Source of the DNA: Bombus terrestris
Lineage: Eukaryota > Arthropoda > Insecta > Hymenoptera > Apidae
Assembly: GCF_910591885.1 (NCBI RefSeq)
Contig: NW_025963555.1
Coordinates: 3,596,001-3,660,000, forward strand
Length of the DNA: 64,000 nt
Reading direction: 5' to 3'
This document shows positions 50,985-63,517 of the stretch, in pieces (position 1 is the stretch's first letter; each line of letters opens with the position of its first letter). Under the pieces are notes generated by a model. It saw nothing but the letters and a program-made list of their open reading frames with translations. It searched no databases and was not told the DNA's origin. The position numbers were made by a program, and so were the translations under genes.

Positions 50985-51640
50985 TGGATTGTGACACACC
51001 TCTCCGCGTCCCTCGCTCGCCGTGCTCGCTCGAAAGCTATAGTCTAACCGAAAACCAATCCCCCTTGCGTTCATTATTCGATATGGCGGCGACATATTTC
51101 GAATTTGCGAACGTGCCGGATCGGTTGTGATGTTGCACAGGATTTTTACGAGCGAGCGGAGCGAGCGAGCAACGATCACAATTTGCAAGCCATACATATA
51201 ACTTATATTGCCTTGCATATAATTCGTGTTATTACCTAATTTTGTCAGACATTTCGGACATCACATTGCACTGTACGATGTGGAAATAGTACTTCTTATG
51301 TGAAACTATTCATAAACTGTATACATTTGTCAGTAGGCAATAGGATAAAGACTTCAGGCTCCTCGGGCTGGTGCGAATATTTCAATGTCCGTATGTGCCA
51401 AACCGTTGGTTTGTGACACACCTCTCCGCGTCCCTCGCTCGCCGTGCTCGCTCGAAAGCTATAGTCTAACCGAAAACCAATCCCCCTTGCGTTCATTATT
51501 CGATATGGCGGCGACATATTTCGAATTTGCGAACGTGCCGGATCGGTTGTGATGTTGCACAGGATTTTTACGAGCGAGCGGAGCGAGCGAGCAACGATCA
51601 CAATTTGCAAGCCATACATATACCTTATATTGCCTTGCAT
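50985..51640. repeat. Local tandem duplication of one monomer
   Basis: The segments near 51000-51200 and 51422-51622 are 422 bp apart and share 'agtctaaccg' with 'aatcccccttgcg', 'gtgccggatcgg' and 'tgatgttgcacagg'. A difference is 'tataacttatatt' near 51198 for 'tataccttatatt'. The change 'gtgccgg' is not seen in other monomers I checked. Confidence 0.75.
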
Positions 51641-52370
51641 ATAATTCGTGTTATTACCTAATTTTGTCAGACATTTCGGACATCACATTGCACTGTACGA
51701 TGTGGAAATAGTATTACTTATGTGAAACTATTCATAAACTGTATACATTTGTCAGTAGGCAATAGGATAAAGACTTCCGGCTCCTCGGGCTGGTGCGAAT
51801 ATTTGAATGTCCCAATGTGCCAAACCGTTGGATTGTGACACACCTCTCCGCGTCCCTCTCTCGCCGTGCTCGCTCGAAAGCTATAGTCTAACCGAAAACC
51901 AATCCCTCTTGCGTTCATTATTCGATATGGTGGAGACATATTTCGAATTTGCGAACGTGTCGGGTCGGTTGTGAGGTTGGACTAAATTTTTACGAGCGAG
52001 CGGAGCGAGCGATCAACGATCACAATTTGCAAGCCATACATATACCTTATATTGCCTTGCATATATTTCGTGTTATTACCTAATTTTCGCAGACATTTCG
52101 GACATCACATTGCACTGTACTATGTGGAAATAGTACTATTTATATGAAACTATTCATAAACTGTAAACATTTGTCAGTAGGCAATAGGATAAAGACTTTC
52201 GGCTCCTCGGGCTGGTGCGAATATTTCAATGTCCGTATGTGCCAAACCGTTGGTTTGTGACACACCTTTACGCGTAACTCGCTCGCTGCGCTCGCTCGAA
52301 AACTATAGCCTTAACTAAAACCAATCCCTCTTGCGTTCATTATTCGAAATGGTGGCGACATATTTCGAAT

Positions 52371-52561
52371 TTGCGAACGTGTCGGATCGGCTGTGAGGTT
52401 GGACTAGATTTTTACGAGCGAGCGGAGCGAGCCAGCAACGGTCACAATTTCCAAGCTATACATATTCCTTATATTGCCTTGCATATATTTCGTGTTATTA
52501 CCGTATTTTGTCAGCCATTTCGGACATCACATTGCACTGTAGTATGTAGAGATAGTACTAT
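52371..52561. repeat. Representative rare subtype ('gtagtatgtagagatag')
   Basis: This half-monomer joins 'cggctgtgagg', 'gagccagcaacgg', 'catattcc', 'attaccgtatttt' and 'gtagtatgtagagatag'. The full combination is also found at about 21210-21400, 29601-29791 and 59951-60141. A left-hand part alone occurs at about 30885-30985. No other monomers I checked have the 'gtagagatag' change. Confidence 0.85.
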
Positions 52562-55500
52562 TTACGTGAAACTATTCATAAACTGTAAACATTTGTCAGT
52601 AGGCAATAGGATAAAGACTTCCGGCTCCTCGGGCTGGTGCGAATATTTCAATGTCCGTATGTGCCAAACCGTTGGTTTGTGACACACCATTACGCGTATC
52701 TCGCTCGCTGCGCTCGCTCGAAAACTATAGCTTAACCTAAAACCAATCCACCTTGCGTTCATTATTCGATATGGTGGCGACATATTTCGAATTTGCGAAC
52801 GTGTCGGATCGGTTGTGATGTTCGACTAGATTTTTACAAACGAGCGGAGCGAGCGAGCAACGATTACAATTTCCAAGCTATACATATACCTTATATTGCC
52901 TTGCATATAATTCGTGTTATTACCTAATTTTGTCAGACATTTCGGACATCACATTGCACTGTACGATGTGGAAATAGTACTACTTATGTGAAACTATTCA
53001 TAAACTGTATACATTTGTCAGTAGGCAATAGGATGAAGACTTCCGGCTCCTCGGGCTGGTGCGAATATTTGAATGTCCCAATGTGCCAAACCGTTGGATT
53101 GTGACGCACCTATCCGCGTCCCTCGCTCGCCGTGCTCGCTCGAAAGCTATAGCCTAACCGAAAACCAATCCCTCTTGCGTTCATTATTCGATATGGTGGC
53201 GACATATTTCGAATTTGCGAACGTGTCGGATCGGTTGTGATGTTGCACAGGATTTTTACGAGCGAGCGGAGCGAGCGAGCAACGATCACAATTTGCAAGC
53301 CATACATATACCTTATATTGCCTTGCATATATTTCGTGTTATTACCTAATTTTGTCAGTCATTTCGGACATCACATTGCACTGTACGATGTGGATATAGT
53401 ACTATTTATGTGAAACTATTCATAAAGTGTATACATTTGTCAGTAGGCAATAGGATAAAGACTTCCGGCTCCTCGTCCAGGTGCAAATATTTGAATGTCC
53501 CCATGTGCCAAACCGTTGGAATGTGACACATCCCTTCGCGTGCCTCGCTCGCCGTGCTCGCTCGAAAGCTATAGCCTAACCTAAAACCAATCTCTCTTGC
53601 GTTGGTCATTCGACATGGAGGCGACTTATGGCAAATTTGGGAACGTGTCAGATCGGATGTGAGGTTGGACTAAATTTTTACGAGCGAGCGGAGCGAGCGA
53701 TCAACGATCACAATTTGCAAGCCATACATATACCTTATATTGCCTTGCATATATTTCGTGTTATTACCTAATTTTGGCAGACATTTCGGACATCACATTG
53801 CACTGTACTATGTGGAAATAGTACTATTTATATGAAACTATTCATAAACTGTAAACACTTGTCAGTAGGCAATAGGATAAAGACTTTCGGCTCCTCGGGC
53901 TGGTGCGAATATTTCAATGTCCGTATGTGCCAAACCGTTGGTTTCTGACACACAGTTACGCGTAACTCGCTCGCTGCGCTCGCTCGAAAACCATAGCCTT
54001 ACCTAAAACCAATCCATCTTGCGTTCATTATTCGATATGGCGGCGACATATTTCGAATTTGCGAACGTGTCGGATCGGTTGTGATGTTGGAGAGGATTTT
54101 TGCGAGCGAGCGGAGCGAGCGAGCAACGATCACAATTTCCAAGCTATACATATACCTTATATTGCCTTGCATATAATTCGTGTTATTACCTAATTTTGTC
54201 AAACATTTCGGACATCACATTGCACTGTACGATGTGGAAATAGTACTTCTTATGTGAAACTATTCATAAACTGTATACATTTGTCAGTAGGCAATAGGAT
54301 AAAGACTTCCGGTTCCTCGGGCTGGTGCGAATATTTGAATGTCCCAATGTGCCAAACTGTTGGATTGAGACACACATCTCCGCGTCTCTCGCTCGCCGTA
54401 CTCGCTCGAAAGCTATAGCCTAACCGAAAACCAATCCCTCTTGCGATCATTATTCGAAATGGTGGCGACATATTTCGAATTTGCGAACGTGTCGGATCGG
54501 TTGTGAGGTTGGAGAGGATTTTTGCGAGCGAGCGGAGCGAGCGAGCAACGATCACAATTTCCAAGCTATACATATACCTTATATTGCCTTGCATACAATT
54601 CGTGTTATTACCTAATTTTGTCAGACATTTCGGTCATCACATTGCACTGTACGATGTGGAAATAGTACCTCTTATGTGAAACTATTCATAAACTGTATAC
54701 ATTTGTCAGTAGGCAATTAAAGAATTCCGGCTCCTCGGGCTGGTGCGAATATTTGAATGTCCCAATGTGCCAAACCGTTGGATTGTGACACACCTCTCCG
54801 CGTCCCTCGCTCGCCGTGCTCGCTCGAAAGCTATAGTCTAACCGAAAACCAATCCCTCTTGCGTTAGTCATTCGACATGGAGGCGACTTATTTCAAATTT
54901 GGGAACGTGTCCGGTCGGATGTGAGGTTGGACTAAATTTTTACGAGCGAGCGGAGCGAGCGAGCAACGATCACAATTTGCAAGCCATACATAAACCGTAT
55001 ATTGCCTTGCATATATTTCGTGTTATTACCTAATTTTCTCAGACATTTCGGACATCACATTGCACTGTACGATGTGGAAATAGTACTATTTATGTGAAAC
55101 TATTCATAAACTGTAAACATTTGTCAGTAGGCAATAGGATAAAGACTTCCGGCTCCTCGGGCTGGTGCGAATATTTGAATGTCCCAATGTGCCAAACCGT
55201 TGGATTGTGACACACCTCTCCGCGTCGCTCGCTCGCCGTGCTCGCTCGAAAGCTATAGTCTAACCGAAAACCAATCCCTCTTGCGTTCATTATTCGATAT
55301 GGTGGAGACATATTTCGAATTTGCGAACGTGTCGGGTGGGTTGTGAGGTTGGACTAGATTTTTACGAGCGAGCGGAGCGAGCGAGCAACGATCACAATTT
55401 GCAAGCCATACATATACCTTATATTGCCTTGCATATATTTCGTGTTATTACCTAATTTTGTCAGTCATTTCGGACATCACATTGCACTGTACGATGTGGA

Positions 55501-57617
55501 AATAGTACTATTTATGTGAAACTATTCATAAAGTGTATACATTTGTCAGTAGGCAATAGGATAAAGACTTTCGGCTCCTCGGGCTGGTGCGAATATTTCA
55601 ATGTCCGTATGTGCCAAACCGTTGGTTTGTGACACACCTTTACGCGTAACTCGCTCGCTGCGCTCGCTCGAAAACTATAGCCTTACCTAAAACCAATCCA
55701 TCTTGCGTTCATTATTCGATATGGCGGCGACATATTTCGAATTTGCGAACGTGTCGGATCGGTTGTGATGTTGGAGAGGATTTTTGCGAGCGAGCGGAGC
55801 GAGCGAGCAACGATCACAATTTCCAAGCTATACATATACCTTATATTGCCTTGCATATAATTCGTGTTATTACCTAATTTTGTCAGACATTTCGGACATC
55901 ACATTGCACTGTACGATGTGGAAATAGTACTGCTTATGTGAAACTATTCATAAACTGTATACATTTGTCAGTATGCAATAGGATAAAGACTTCCGGCTCC
56001 ACGGGCTGGTGCGAATATTTCAATGTCCGTATGTGCCAAACCGTTGGTTTGTGACACACCATTACGCTTATCTCGCTCGCTGCGCTCGCTCGAAAACTAT
56101 AGCCTAACCTAAAACCAATCCACCTTGCGTTCATTATTCGATATGGTGGCGACATATTTCGAATTTGCGAACGTGTCGGATCGGTTGTGATGTTCGACTA
56201 GATTTTTACAAGCGAGCGGAGCGAGCGAGCAACGATTACAATTTCCAAGCAATACATATACCTTATATTGCCTTGCATACAATTCTTGTTATTATCTAAT
56301 TTTGTCACACATTTCGGACATCACATTGCACTGTACGATGTGGAAATAGTACTACTTATGTGAAACTATTCATAAACTGTATACATTTGTCAGTATGCAA
56401 TAGGATAAAGACTTCCGGCTCCACGGGCTGGTGCGAATATTTGAATTTCGCAATGTGCCAAACCGTTGGATTGTGACACACCTCTCCGCATCCCTCGGTC
56501 GCCGTACTCGCTCGAAAGCTATAGCCTAACCGAAAACCAATCCCTCTTGCGTTCATTATTCGAAATGGTGGCGACATATTTCGAATTTGCGAACGTGTCG
56601 GATCGGTTGTGAGGTTGGAGAGGATTTTTGCGAGCGAGCGGAGCGAGCGAGCAACGATCACAATTTCCAAGCTATACATATACCTTATATTGCCTTGCAT
56701 ACAATTCGTGTTATTACCTAATTTTGTCAGACATTTCGGTCATCACATTGCACTGTACGATGTGGAAATAGTACCTCTTATGTGAAACTATTCATAAACT
56801 GTATACATTTGTCAGTAGGCAATTAAAGACTTCTGGCTCCTCGGCCAAGTGCTAATATTTGAATGTTCCCTTGTGCCAAACCGTTGGATTGTTACACATC
56901 TCTTCGCGTCCCTCGCTCGCCGTGCTCGCTCGAAAGCTATAGCCTAACCTAGAACCAATGCATCTTGCGTTCATTATTCGACATGGTGGCGACATATTTC
57001 AAATTTGCGAACGTGTCGGATCGGTTGTGAGGTTGGACAGGATTTTTACGAGCGAGCGGAGCGAGCGAGCAACGATCACAATTTCCAAGCTATACATATA
57101 CCTTATATTGCCTTGCATATATTTCGTGTTATTACCTAATTTTGTCAGCCATTTCGGACATCACATTGCACTGTAGTATGTGGAAATAGTACTATTTATA
57201 AGAAACTACTCATAAGCTGTTAACATTTGTCAGTAGGCAATAGGATAAAGACTTCCGGCTCCTCGGGCTGGTGGGAATAATTGAATGCCCCATGTGCCAA
57301 ACCGTTGGATTGTGACACACCTCTCCGCATCCCTCGGTCGCCGTACTCGCTCGAAAGCTATAGCCTAACCGAAAACCAATCCCTCTTGCGTTCATTATTC
57401 GAAATGGTGGCGACATATTTCGAATTTGCGAACGTGTCGGATCGGTTGTGAGGTTGGAGAGGATTTTTACGAGCGAGCGGAGCGAGCCAGCAACGGTCAC
57501 AATTTCCAAGCTATACATATACCTTATATTGCCTTGCATACAAAATCGTGTTATTACCTAATTTTGTCAGACATTTCGGTCATCACATTGCACTGTACGA
57601 TGTGGAAATAGTACCTC

Positions 57618-59297
57618 TTATGTGAAACTATTCATAAACTGTATACATTTGTCAGTAGGCAATTAAAGACTTCTGGCTCCTCGGCCAGGTGCAAATATTT
57701 GAATGTTCCCTTGTGCCAAACCGTTGGATTGTTACACATCTCTTCGCGTCCCTCGCTCGCCGTGCTCGCTCGAAAGCTATAGCCTAACCTAAAACCAATC
57801 TCTCTTGCGTTGGTCATTCGACATGGAGGCGACCTATTGCAAATTTGGGAACGTGTCAGATCGGATGTGAGGTTGGACTAAATTTTTACGAGCGAGCGGA
57901 GCGAGCGAGCAACGATCACAATTTGCCAGCCATACATATACCTTATATTGCCTTGCATATATTTCGTGTTATTAACTAATTTTGTCAGCCATTTCGAACA
58001 TCTCATTGCACTGTGGTATGTGGAAATAGTACTATTTATGTGAAGCTATTCATAAACTGTATACATTTGTCAGTAGGCAATAGGATAAAGACTTCCGGCT
58101 CCTCGGGCTGGTGCGAATATTTCCATGTCCGTATGTGCCAAACCGTTGGTTTGTGACACACCTTTACGCGTATCTCGCTCGCTGCGCTCGCTCGAAAGCT
58201 ATAGCCTAACCTAAAACCAATCCATCTTGCGTTCATTATTCGGTATGGTGGCGACATATTTCGAATTTGCGAACGTGTCGGATCGGTTGTGAGGTTGGAG
58301 AGGATTTTTACGAGCGAGCGGAGCGAGCGAGCAACGATCACAATTTGCAAGCCATACATATACCTTATATTGCCTTGCATATATTTCGTGTTATTACCTA
58401 ATTTTGTCAGCCATTTCGAACATCTCATTGCACTGTGGTATGTGGAAATAGTACTATTTATGTGAAGCTATTCATAAACTGTATACATTTGTCAGTAGGC
58501 AATAGGATAAAGACTTCCGGCTCCTCGGGCTGGTGCGAATATTTCCATGTCCGTATGTGCCAAACCGTTGGTTTGTGACACACCTTTACGCGTATCTCGC
58601 TCGCTGCGCTCGCTCGAAAGCTATAGCCTAACCGAAAACCAATCCCCCTTGCGATCATTATTCGAAATGGTGGCGACATATTTCGAATTTGCGAACGTGT
58701 CGGATCGGTTGTGAGGTTGGAGAGGATTTTTGCGAGCGAGCGGAGCGAGCGAGCAACGATCACAATTTCCAAGCTATACATATACCTTATATTGCCTTGC
58801 ATACAATTCGTGTTATTACCTAATTTTGTCAGACATTTCGGTCATCACATTGCACTGTACGATGTGGAAATAGTACCTCTTATGTGAAACTATTCATAAA
58901 CTGTATACATTTGTCAGTAGGCAATTAAAGAATTCCGGCTCCTCGGGCTGGTGCGAATATTTGAATGTCCCAATGTGCCAAACCGTTGGATTGTGACACA
59001 CCTCTCCGCGTCCCTCGCTCGCTGCGCTCGCTCGAAAGCTATAGCCTAACCTAAAACCAATCCATCTTGCGTTCATTATTCGGTATGGTGGCGACATATT
59101 TCGAATTTGCGAACGTGTCGGATCGGTTGTGAGGTTGGAGAGGATTTTTACGAGCGAGCGGAGCGAGCGAGCAACGATCACAATTTCCAAGCTATACATA
59201 TACCTTATATTGCCTTGCATATAATTCGTGTTATTACCTAATTTTGTCAGACTTTTCGGACATCACATTGCACTGTACGATGTGGAAATAGTACTAT
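57618..59297. repeat. Monomers with the 'gaagctattc' variant and a local duplication
   Basis: The monomers start at 57618 (418 bp), 58036, 58458 and 58880 (418 bp). The first two 'gaagctattc' monomers are adjacent and share 'atttccatgtccg' at about 58119 and 58541, so they look like a one-unit duplication. The segment from about 58640 to 59000 repeats about 54430-54790, including 'cttgcgatcattattcg' and 'aagaattccgg', ten monomers earlier. Confidence 0.8.
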
Positions 59298-62200
59298 TTA
59301 TATGAAACTATTCATAAACTGTAGACATTTGTCAGTAGGCAATAGGATAAAGACTTTCGGCTCCTCGGGCTGGTGCGAATATTTCAATGTCCGTATGTGC
59401 CAAACCGTTGGTTTGTGACACACCTTTACGCGTAACTCGCTCGCTGCGCTCGCTCGAAAACTATAGCCTTACCTAAAACCAATCCATCTTTCGTTCATTA
59501 TTCGATATGGCGGCGACATATTTCGAATTGGCGAACGTGTCGGATCGGTTGTGATGTTGGAGAGGATTTTTGCGAGCGAGCGGAGCGAGCGAGCAACGAT
59601 CACAATTTCCAAGCTATACATATACCTTATATTGCCTTGCATATAATTCGTGTTATTACCTAATTTTGTCAGACATTTCGGACATCACATTGCACTGTAC
59701 GATGTGGAAATAGTACTTCTATTGTGAAACTATTCATAAACTGTATACATTTGTCTGTAGGCAATAGGATAAAGACTTCCGGTTCCTCGGGCTGGTGCGA
59801 ATATTTGAATGTCCCAATGTGCCAAACCGTTGGATTGAGACACACATCTCCGCGCCCCTCGCTCGTCGTGCTCGCTCGAAAGTTATAGCCTAACCGAAAA
59901 CCAATCCCTCTTGCGTTCATTATTCGAAATGGTGGCGACATATTTCGAATTTGCGAACGTGTCGGATCGGCTGTGAGGTTGGACTAGATTTTTACGAGCG
60001 AGCGGAGCGAGCCAGCAACGGTCACAATTTCCAAGCTATACATATTCCTTATATTGCCTTGCATATATTTCGTGTTATTACCGTATTTTGTCAGCCATTT
60101 CGGACATCACATTGCACTGTAGTATGTAGAGATAGTACTATTTACGTGAAACTATTCATAAACTGTAAACATTTGTCAGTAGGCAATAGGATAAAGACTT
60201 CCGGCTCCTCGGGCTGGTGCGAATATTTCAATGTCCGTATGTGCCAAACCGTTGGTTTGTGACACACCATTACGCTTATCTCGCTCGCTGCGCTCGCTCG
60301 AAAACTATAGCCTAACCTAAAACCAATCCACCTTGCGTTCATTATTCGATATGGTGGCGACATATTTCGAATTTGCGAACGTGTCGGATCGGTTGTGATG
60401 TTGGAGAGGATTTTTACGAGCGAGCGGAGCGAGCGAGCAACGATCACAATTTGCCAGCCATACATATACCTTATATTGCCTTGCATATATTTCGTGTTAT
60501 TACCTAATTTTGTCAGCCATTTCGAACATATCATTGCACTGTGGTATGTGGAAATAGTACTATTTATGTGAAGCTATTCATAAACTGTATACATTTGTCA
60601 GTAGGCAATAGGATAAAGACTTCCGGCTCCTCGGGCTGGTGCGAATATTTCAATGTCCGTATGTGCCAAACCGTTGGTTTGTGACACACCTTTACGCGTA
60701 TCTCGCTCGCTGCGCTCGCACGAAAGCTATAGCCTAACCTAAAACCAATCCATCTTGCGTTCATTATTCGGTATGGTGGCGACATATTTCGAATTTGCGA
60801 ACGTGTCGGATCGGTTGTGAGGTTGGAGAGGATTTTTACGAGCGAGCGGAGCGAGCGAGCAACGATCACAATTTGCAAGCCATACATATACCTTATATTG
60901 CAATGCATATATTTCGTGTTATTACCTAATTTTGTCAGCCATTTCGAACATCTCATTGCACTGTGGTATGTGGAAATAGTACTATTTATGTGAAGCTATT
61001 CATAAACTGTATACATTTGTCAGTAGGCAATAGGATAAAGACTTCTGGCTCCTCGGCCAGGTGCTAATATTTGAATGTTCCCTTGTGCCAAACCGTTGGA
61101 TTGTTACACATCTCTTCGCGTCCCTCGCTCGCCGTGCTCGCTCGAAAGCTATAGCCTAACCTAAAACCAATCTCTCTTGAGTTGGTCATTCGACATGGAG
61201 GCGACCTATTGCAAATTTGGGAACGTGTCAGATCGGATGTGAGGTTGGACTAAATTTTTACGAGCGAGCGGAGCGAGCGAGCAACGATCACAATTTGCCA
61301 GCCATACATATACCTTATATTGCCTTGCATATATTTCGTGTTATTACCTAATTTTGTCAGCCATTTCGAACATCTCATTGCACTGTGGTATGTGGAAATA
61401 GTACTATTTATGTGAAGCTATTCATAAACTGTAAACATTTGTCAGTAGGCAATAGGATAAAGACTTCCGGCTCCTCGGGCTGGTGCGAATATTTCAATGT
61501 CCGTATGTGCCAAACCGTTGGTTTGTGACACACCTTTACGCGTATCTCGCTCGCTGCGCTCGCTCGAAAGCTATAGCCTAACCTAAAACCAATCCATCTT
61601 GCGTTCATTATTCGGTATGGTGGCGACATATTTCGAATTTGCGAACGTGTCGGATCGGTTGTGAGGTTGGAGAGGATTTTTACGAGCGAGCGGAGCGAGC
61701 GAGCAACGATCACAATTTGCAAGCCATACATATACCTTATATTGCAATGCATATATTTCGTGTTATTACCTAATTTTGTCAGCCATTTCGAACATCTCAT
61801 TGCACTGTGGTATGTGGAAATAGTACTATTTATGTGAAGCTATTCATAAACTGTATACATTTGTCAGTAGGCAATAGGATAAAGACTTCCGGCTCCTCGG
61901 GCTGGTGCGAATATTTCAATGTCCGTATGTGCCAAACCGTTGGTTTGTGACACACCTTTACGAGTATCTCGCTCGCTGCGCTCGCTCGAAAGCTATAGCC
62001 TAACCTAAAACCAATCCATCTTGCGTTCATTATTCGGTATGGTGGCGACATATTTCGAATTTGCGAACGTGTCGGATCGGTTGTGAGGTTGGAGAGGATT
62101 TTTACGAGCGAGCGGAGCGAGCGAGCAACGATTACAATTTCCAAGCTATACATATACCTTATATTGCCTTGCATATAATTCGTGTTATTACCTAATTTTG

Positions 62201-63517
62201 TCAGACTTTTCGGACATCACATTGCACTGTACGATGTGGAAATAGTACTACTTATGTGAAACTATTCATAAACTGTATACATTTGTCAGTAGGCAATAGG
62301 ATAAAAACTTCCGGCTCCTCGGGCTGGTGCGAATATTTCAATGTCCCCATGTGCCAAACCGTTGGATTGTGACACACCTCTCCGCGTCCCTCGCTCGCCG
62401 TGCTCGCTCGAAAGCTATAGCCTAACCGAAAACCAATCTCTCTTGCGTTGGTCATTCGACATGGAGGCGACCTATTGCAAATTTGGGAACGTGTCAGATC
62501 GGATGTGAGGTTGGACTAAATTTTTACGAGCGAGCGGAGCGAGCGAGCAACGATCACAATTTGCCAGCCATACATACACCTTATATTGCCTTGCATATAT
62601 TTCGTGTTATTACCTAATTTTGTCAGCCATTTCGAACATCTCATTGCACTGTGGTATGTGGAAATAGTACTATTTATGTGAAGCTATTCATAAACTGTAT
62701 ACATTTGTCAGTAGGCAATAGGATAAAGACTTCCGGCTCCTCGGGCTGGTGCGAATATTTCAATGTCCGTATGTGCCAAACCGTTGGTTTGTGACACACC
62801 TTTACGCGTATCTCGCTCGCTGCGCTCGCTCGAAAGCTATAGCCTAACCTAAAACCAATCCATCTTGCGTTCATTATTCGGTATGGTGGCGACATATTTC
62901 GAATTTGCGAACGTGTCGGATCGGTTGTGAGGTTGGAGAGGATTTTTACGAGCGAGCGGAGCGAGCGAGCAACGATCACAATTTGCAAGCCATACATATA
63001 CCTTATATTGCCTTGCATATATTTCGTGTTATTACCTAATTTTGTCAGCCATTTCGAACATCTCATTGCACTGTGGTATGTGGAAATAGTACTATTTATG
63101 TGAAGCTATTCATAAACTGTATACATTTGTCAGTAGGCAATAGGATAAAGACTTCCGTCTCCTCGGGCTGGTGCGAATATTTCAATGTCCGTATGTGCCA
63201 AACCGTTGGTTTGTGACACACCTTTACGAGTATCTCGCTCGCTGCGCTCGCTCGAAAGCTATAGCCTAACCTAAAACCAATCCATCTTGCGTTCATTATT
63301 CGGTATGGTAGCGACATATTTCGAATTTGCGAACGTGTCGGATCGGTTGTGAGGTTGGAGAGGATTTTTACGAGCGAGCGGAGCGAGCGAGCAACGATCA
63401 CAATTTCCAAGCTATACATATACCTTATATTGCCTTGCATATAATTCGTGTTATTACCTAATTTTGTCAGACTTTTCGGACATCACATTGCACTGTACGA
63501 TGTGGAAATAGTACTAT
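59298..63517. repeat. HOR3, ten monomers (4220 bp)
   Basis: The monomers start at 59298, 59720, 60142, 60564, 60986, 61408, 61830, 62252, 62674 and 63096, all of them 422 bp. Ten units on, the beginning reappears with its private markers ('gacttttcggac', 'ctgtagacatttg', 'gtacttct', 'ttgtctgtagg'). Inside the unit, 60564 and 61408 are an 844-bp duplication marked by 'attgcaatgcat', and 61830 and 63096 are a 1266-bp duplication marked by 'cctttacgagtatc'. Confidence 0.82.
61546..61703. repeat. Inverted repeat inside the monomer (best-paired beta form)
   Basis: In this monomer the left arm at 61546-61566 has the centre 'cgctgcgct' and the right arm lies at 61683-61703. The reverse complement of the left arm agrees with the right arm at 20 of 21 positions, with one central mismatch. 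The spacer is again 116 bp. The same left arm, linked to 'ggtttgtgacacac' and usually 'acgcgta', is frequent to the right of about 20 kb and rare on the left. Confidence 0.88.

Larger units (their letters stand above)
48766..57617. repeat. Irregular monomer zone without a clear HOR
   Basis: Twenty-one monomers start at 48766, 49184, 49606, 50028, 50451, 50874, 51296, 51718, 52140, 52562, 52984, 53406, 53828, 54250, 54672, 55090, 55512, 55934, 56356, 56778 and 57196. Those at 48766, 54672 and 56778 are 418 bp. Those at 50028 and 50451 are 423 bp because of 'ggcaatcagg' near 50069 and 'gatataggtgg' near 50657. Gamma cores occur near 49807 and 53602 next to 'cctcgtccaggtgcaaat', as in HOR2, but the order is not kept. 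Confidence 0.82.

Noticed and set aside
60142..63066. Recurrent 130-codon minus-strand open frames at the right end
   Set aside because: They reflect duplication of one monomer subtype that happens to keep the frame open over 393 of 422 bp. Monomers between them interrupt the frame.
146..63440. More than a hundred open frames of about 60-155 codons on both strands, many with near-identical translations
   Set aside because: They are the satellite unit read repeatedly. Plus and minus frames overlap each other, the 422-bp unit is not a multiple of 3 so frames cannot pass through successive units, and one-base to 13-base indels break or extend them freely. I see no family resemblance, no promoter and no sign of frame preservation.
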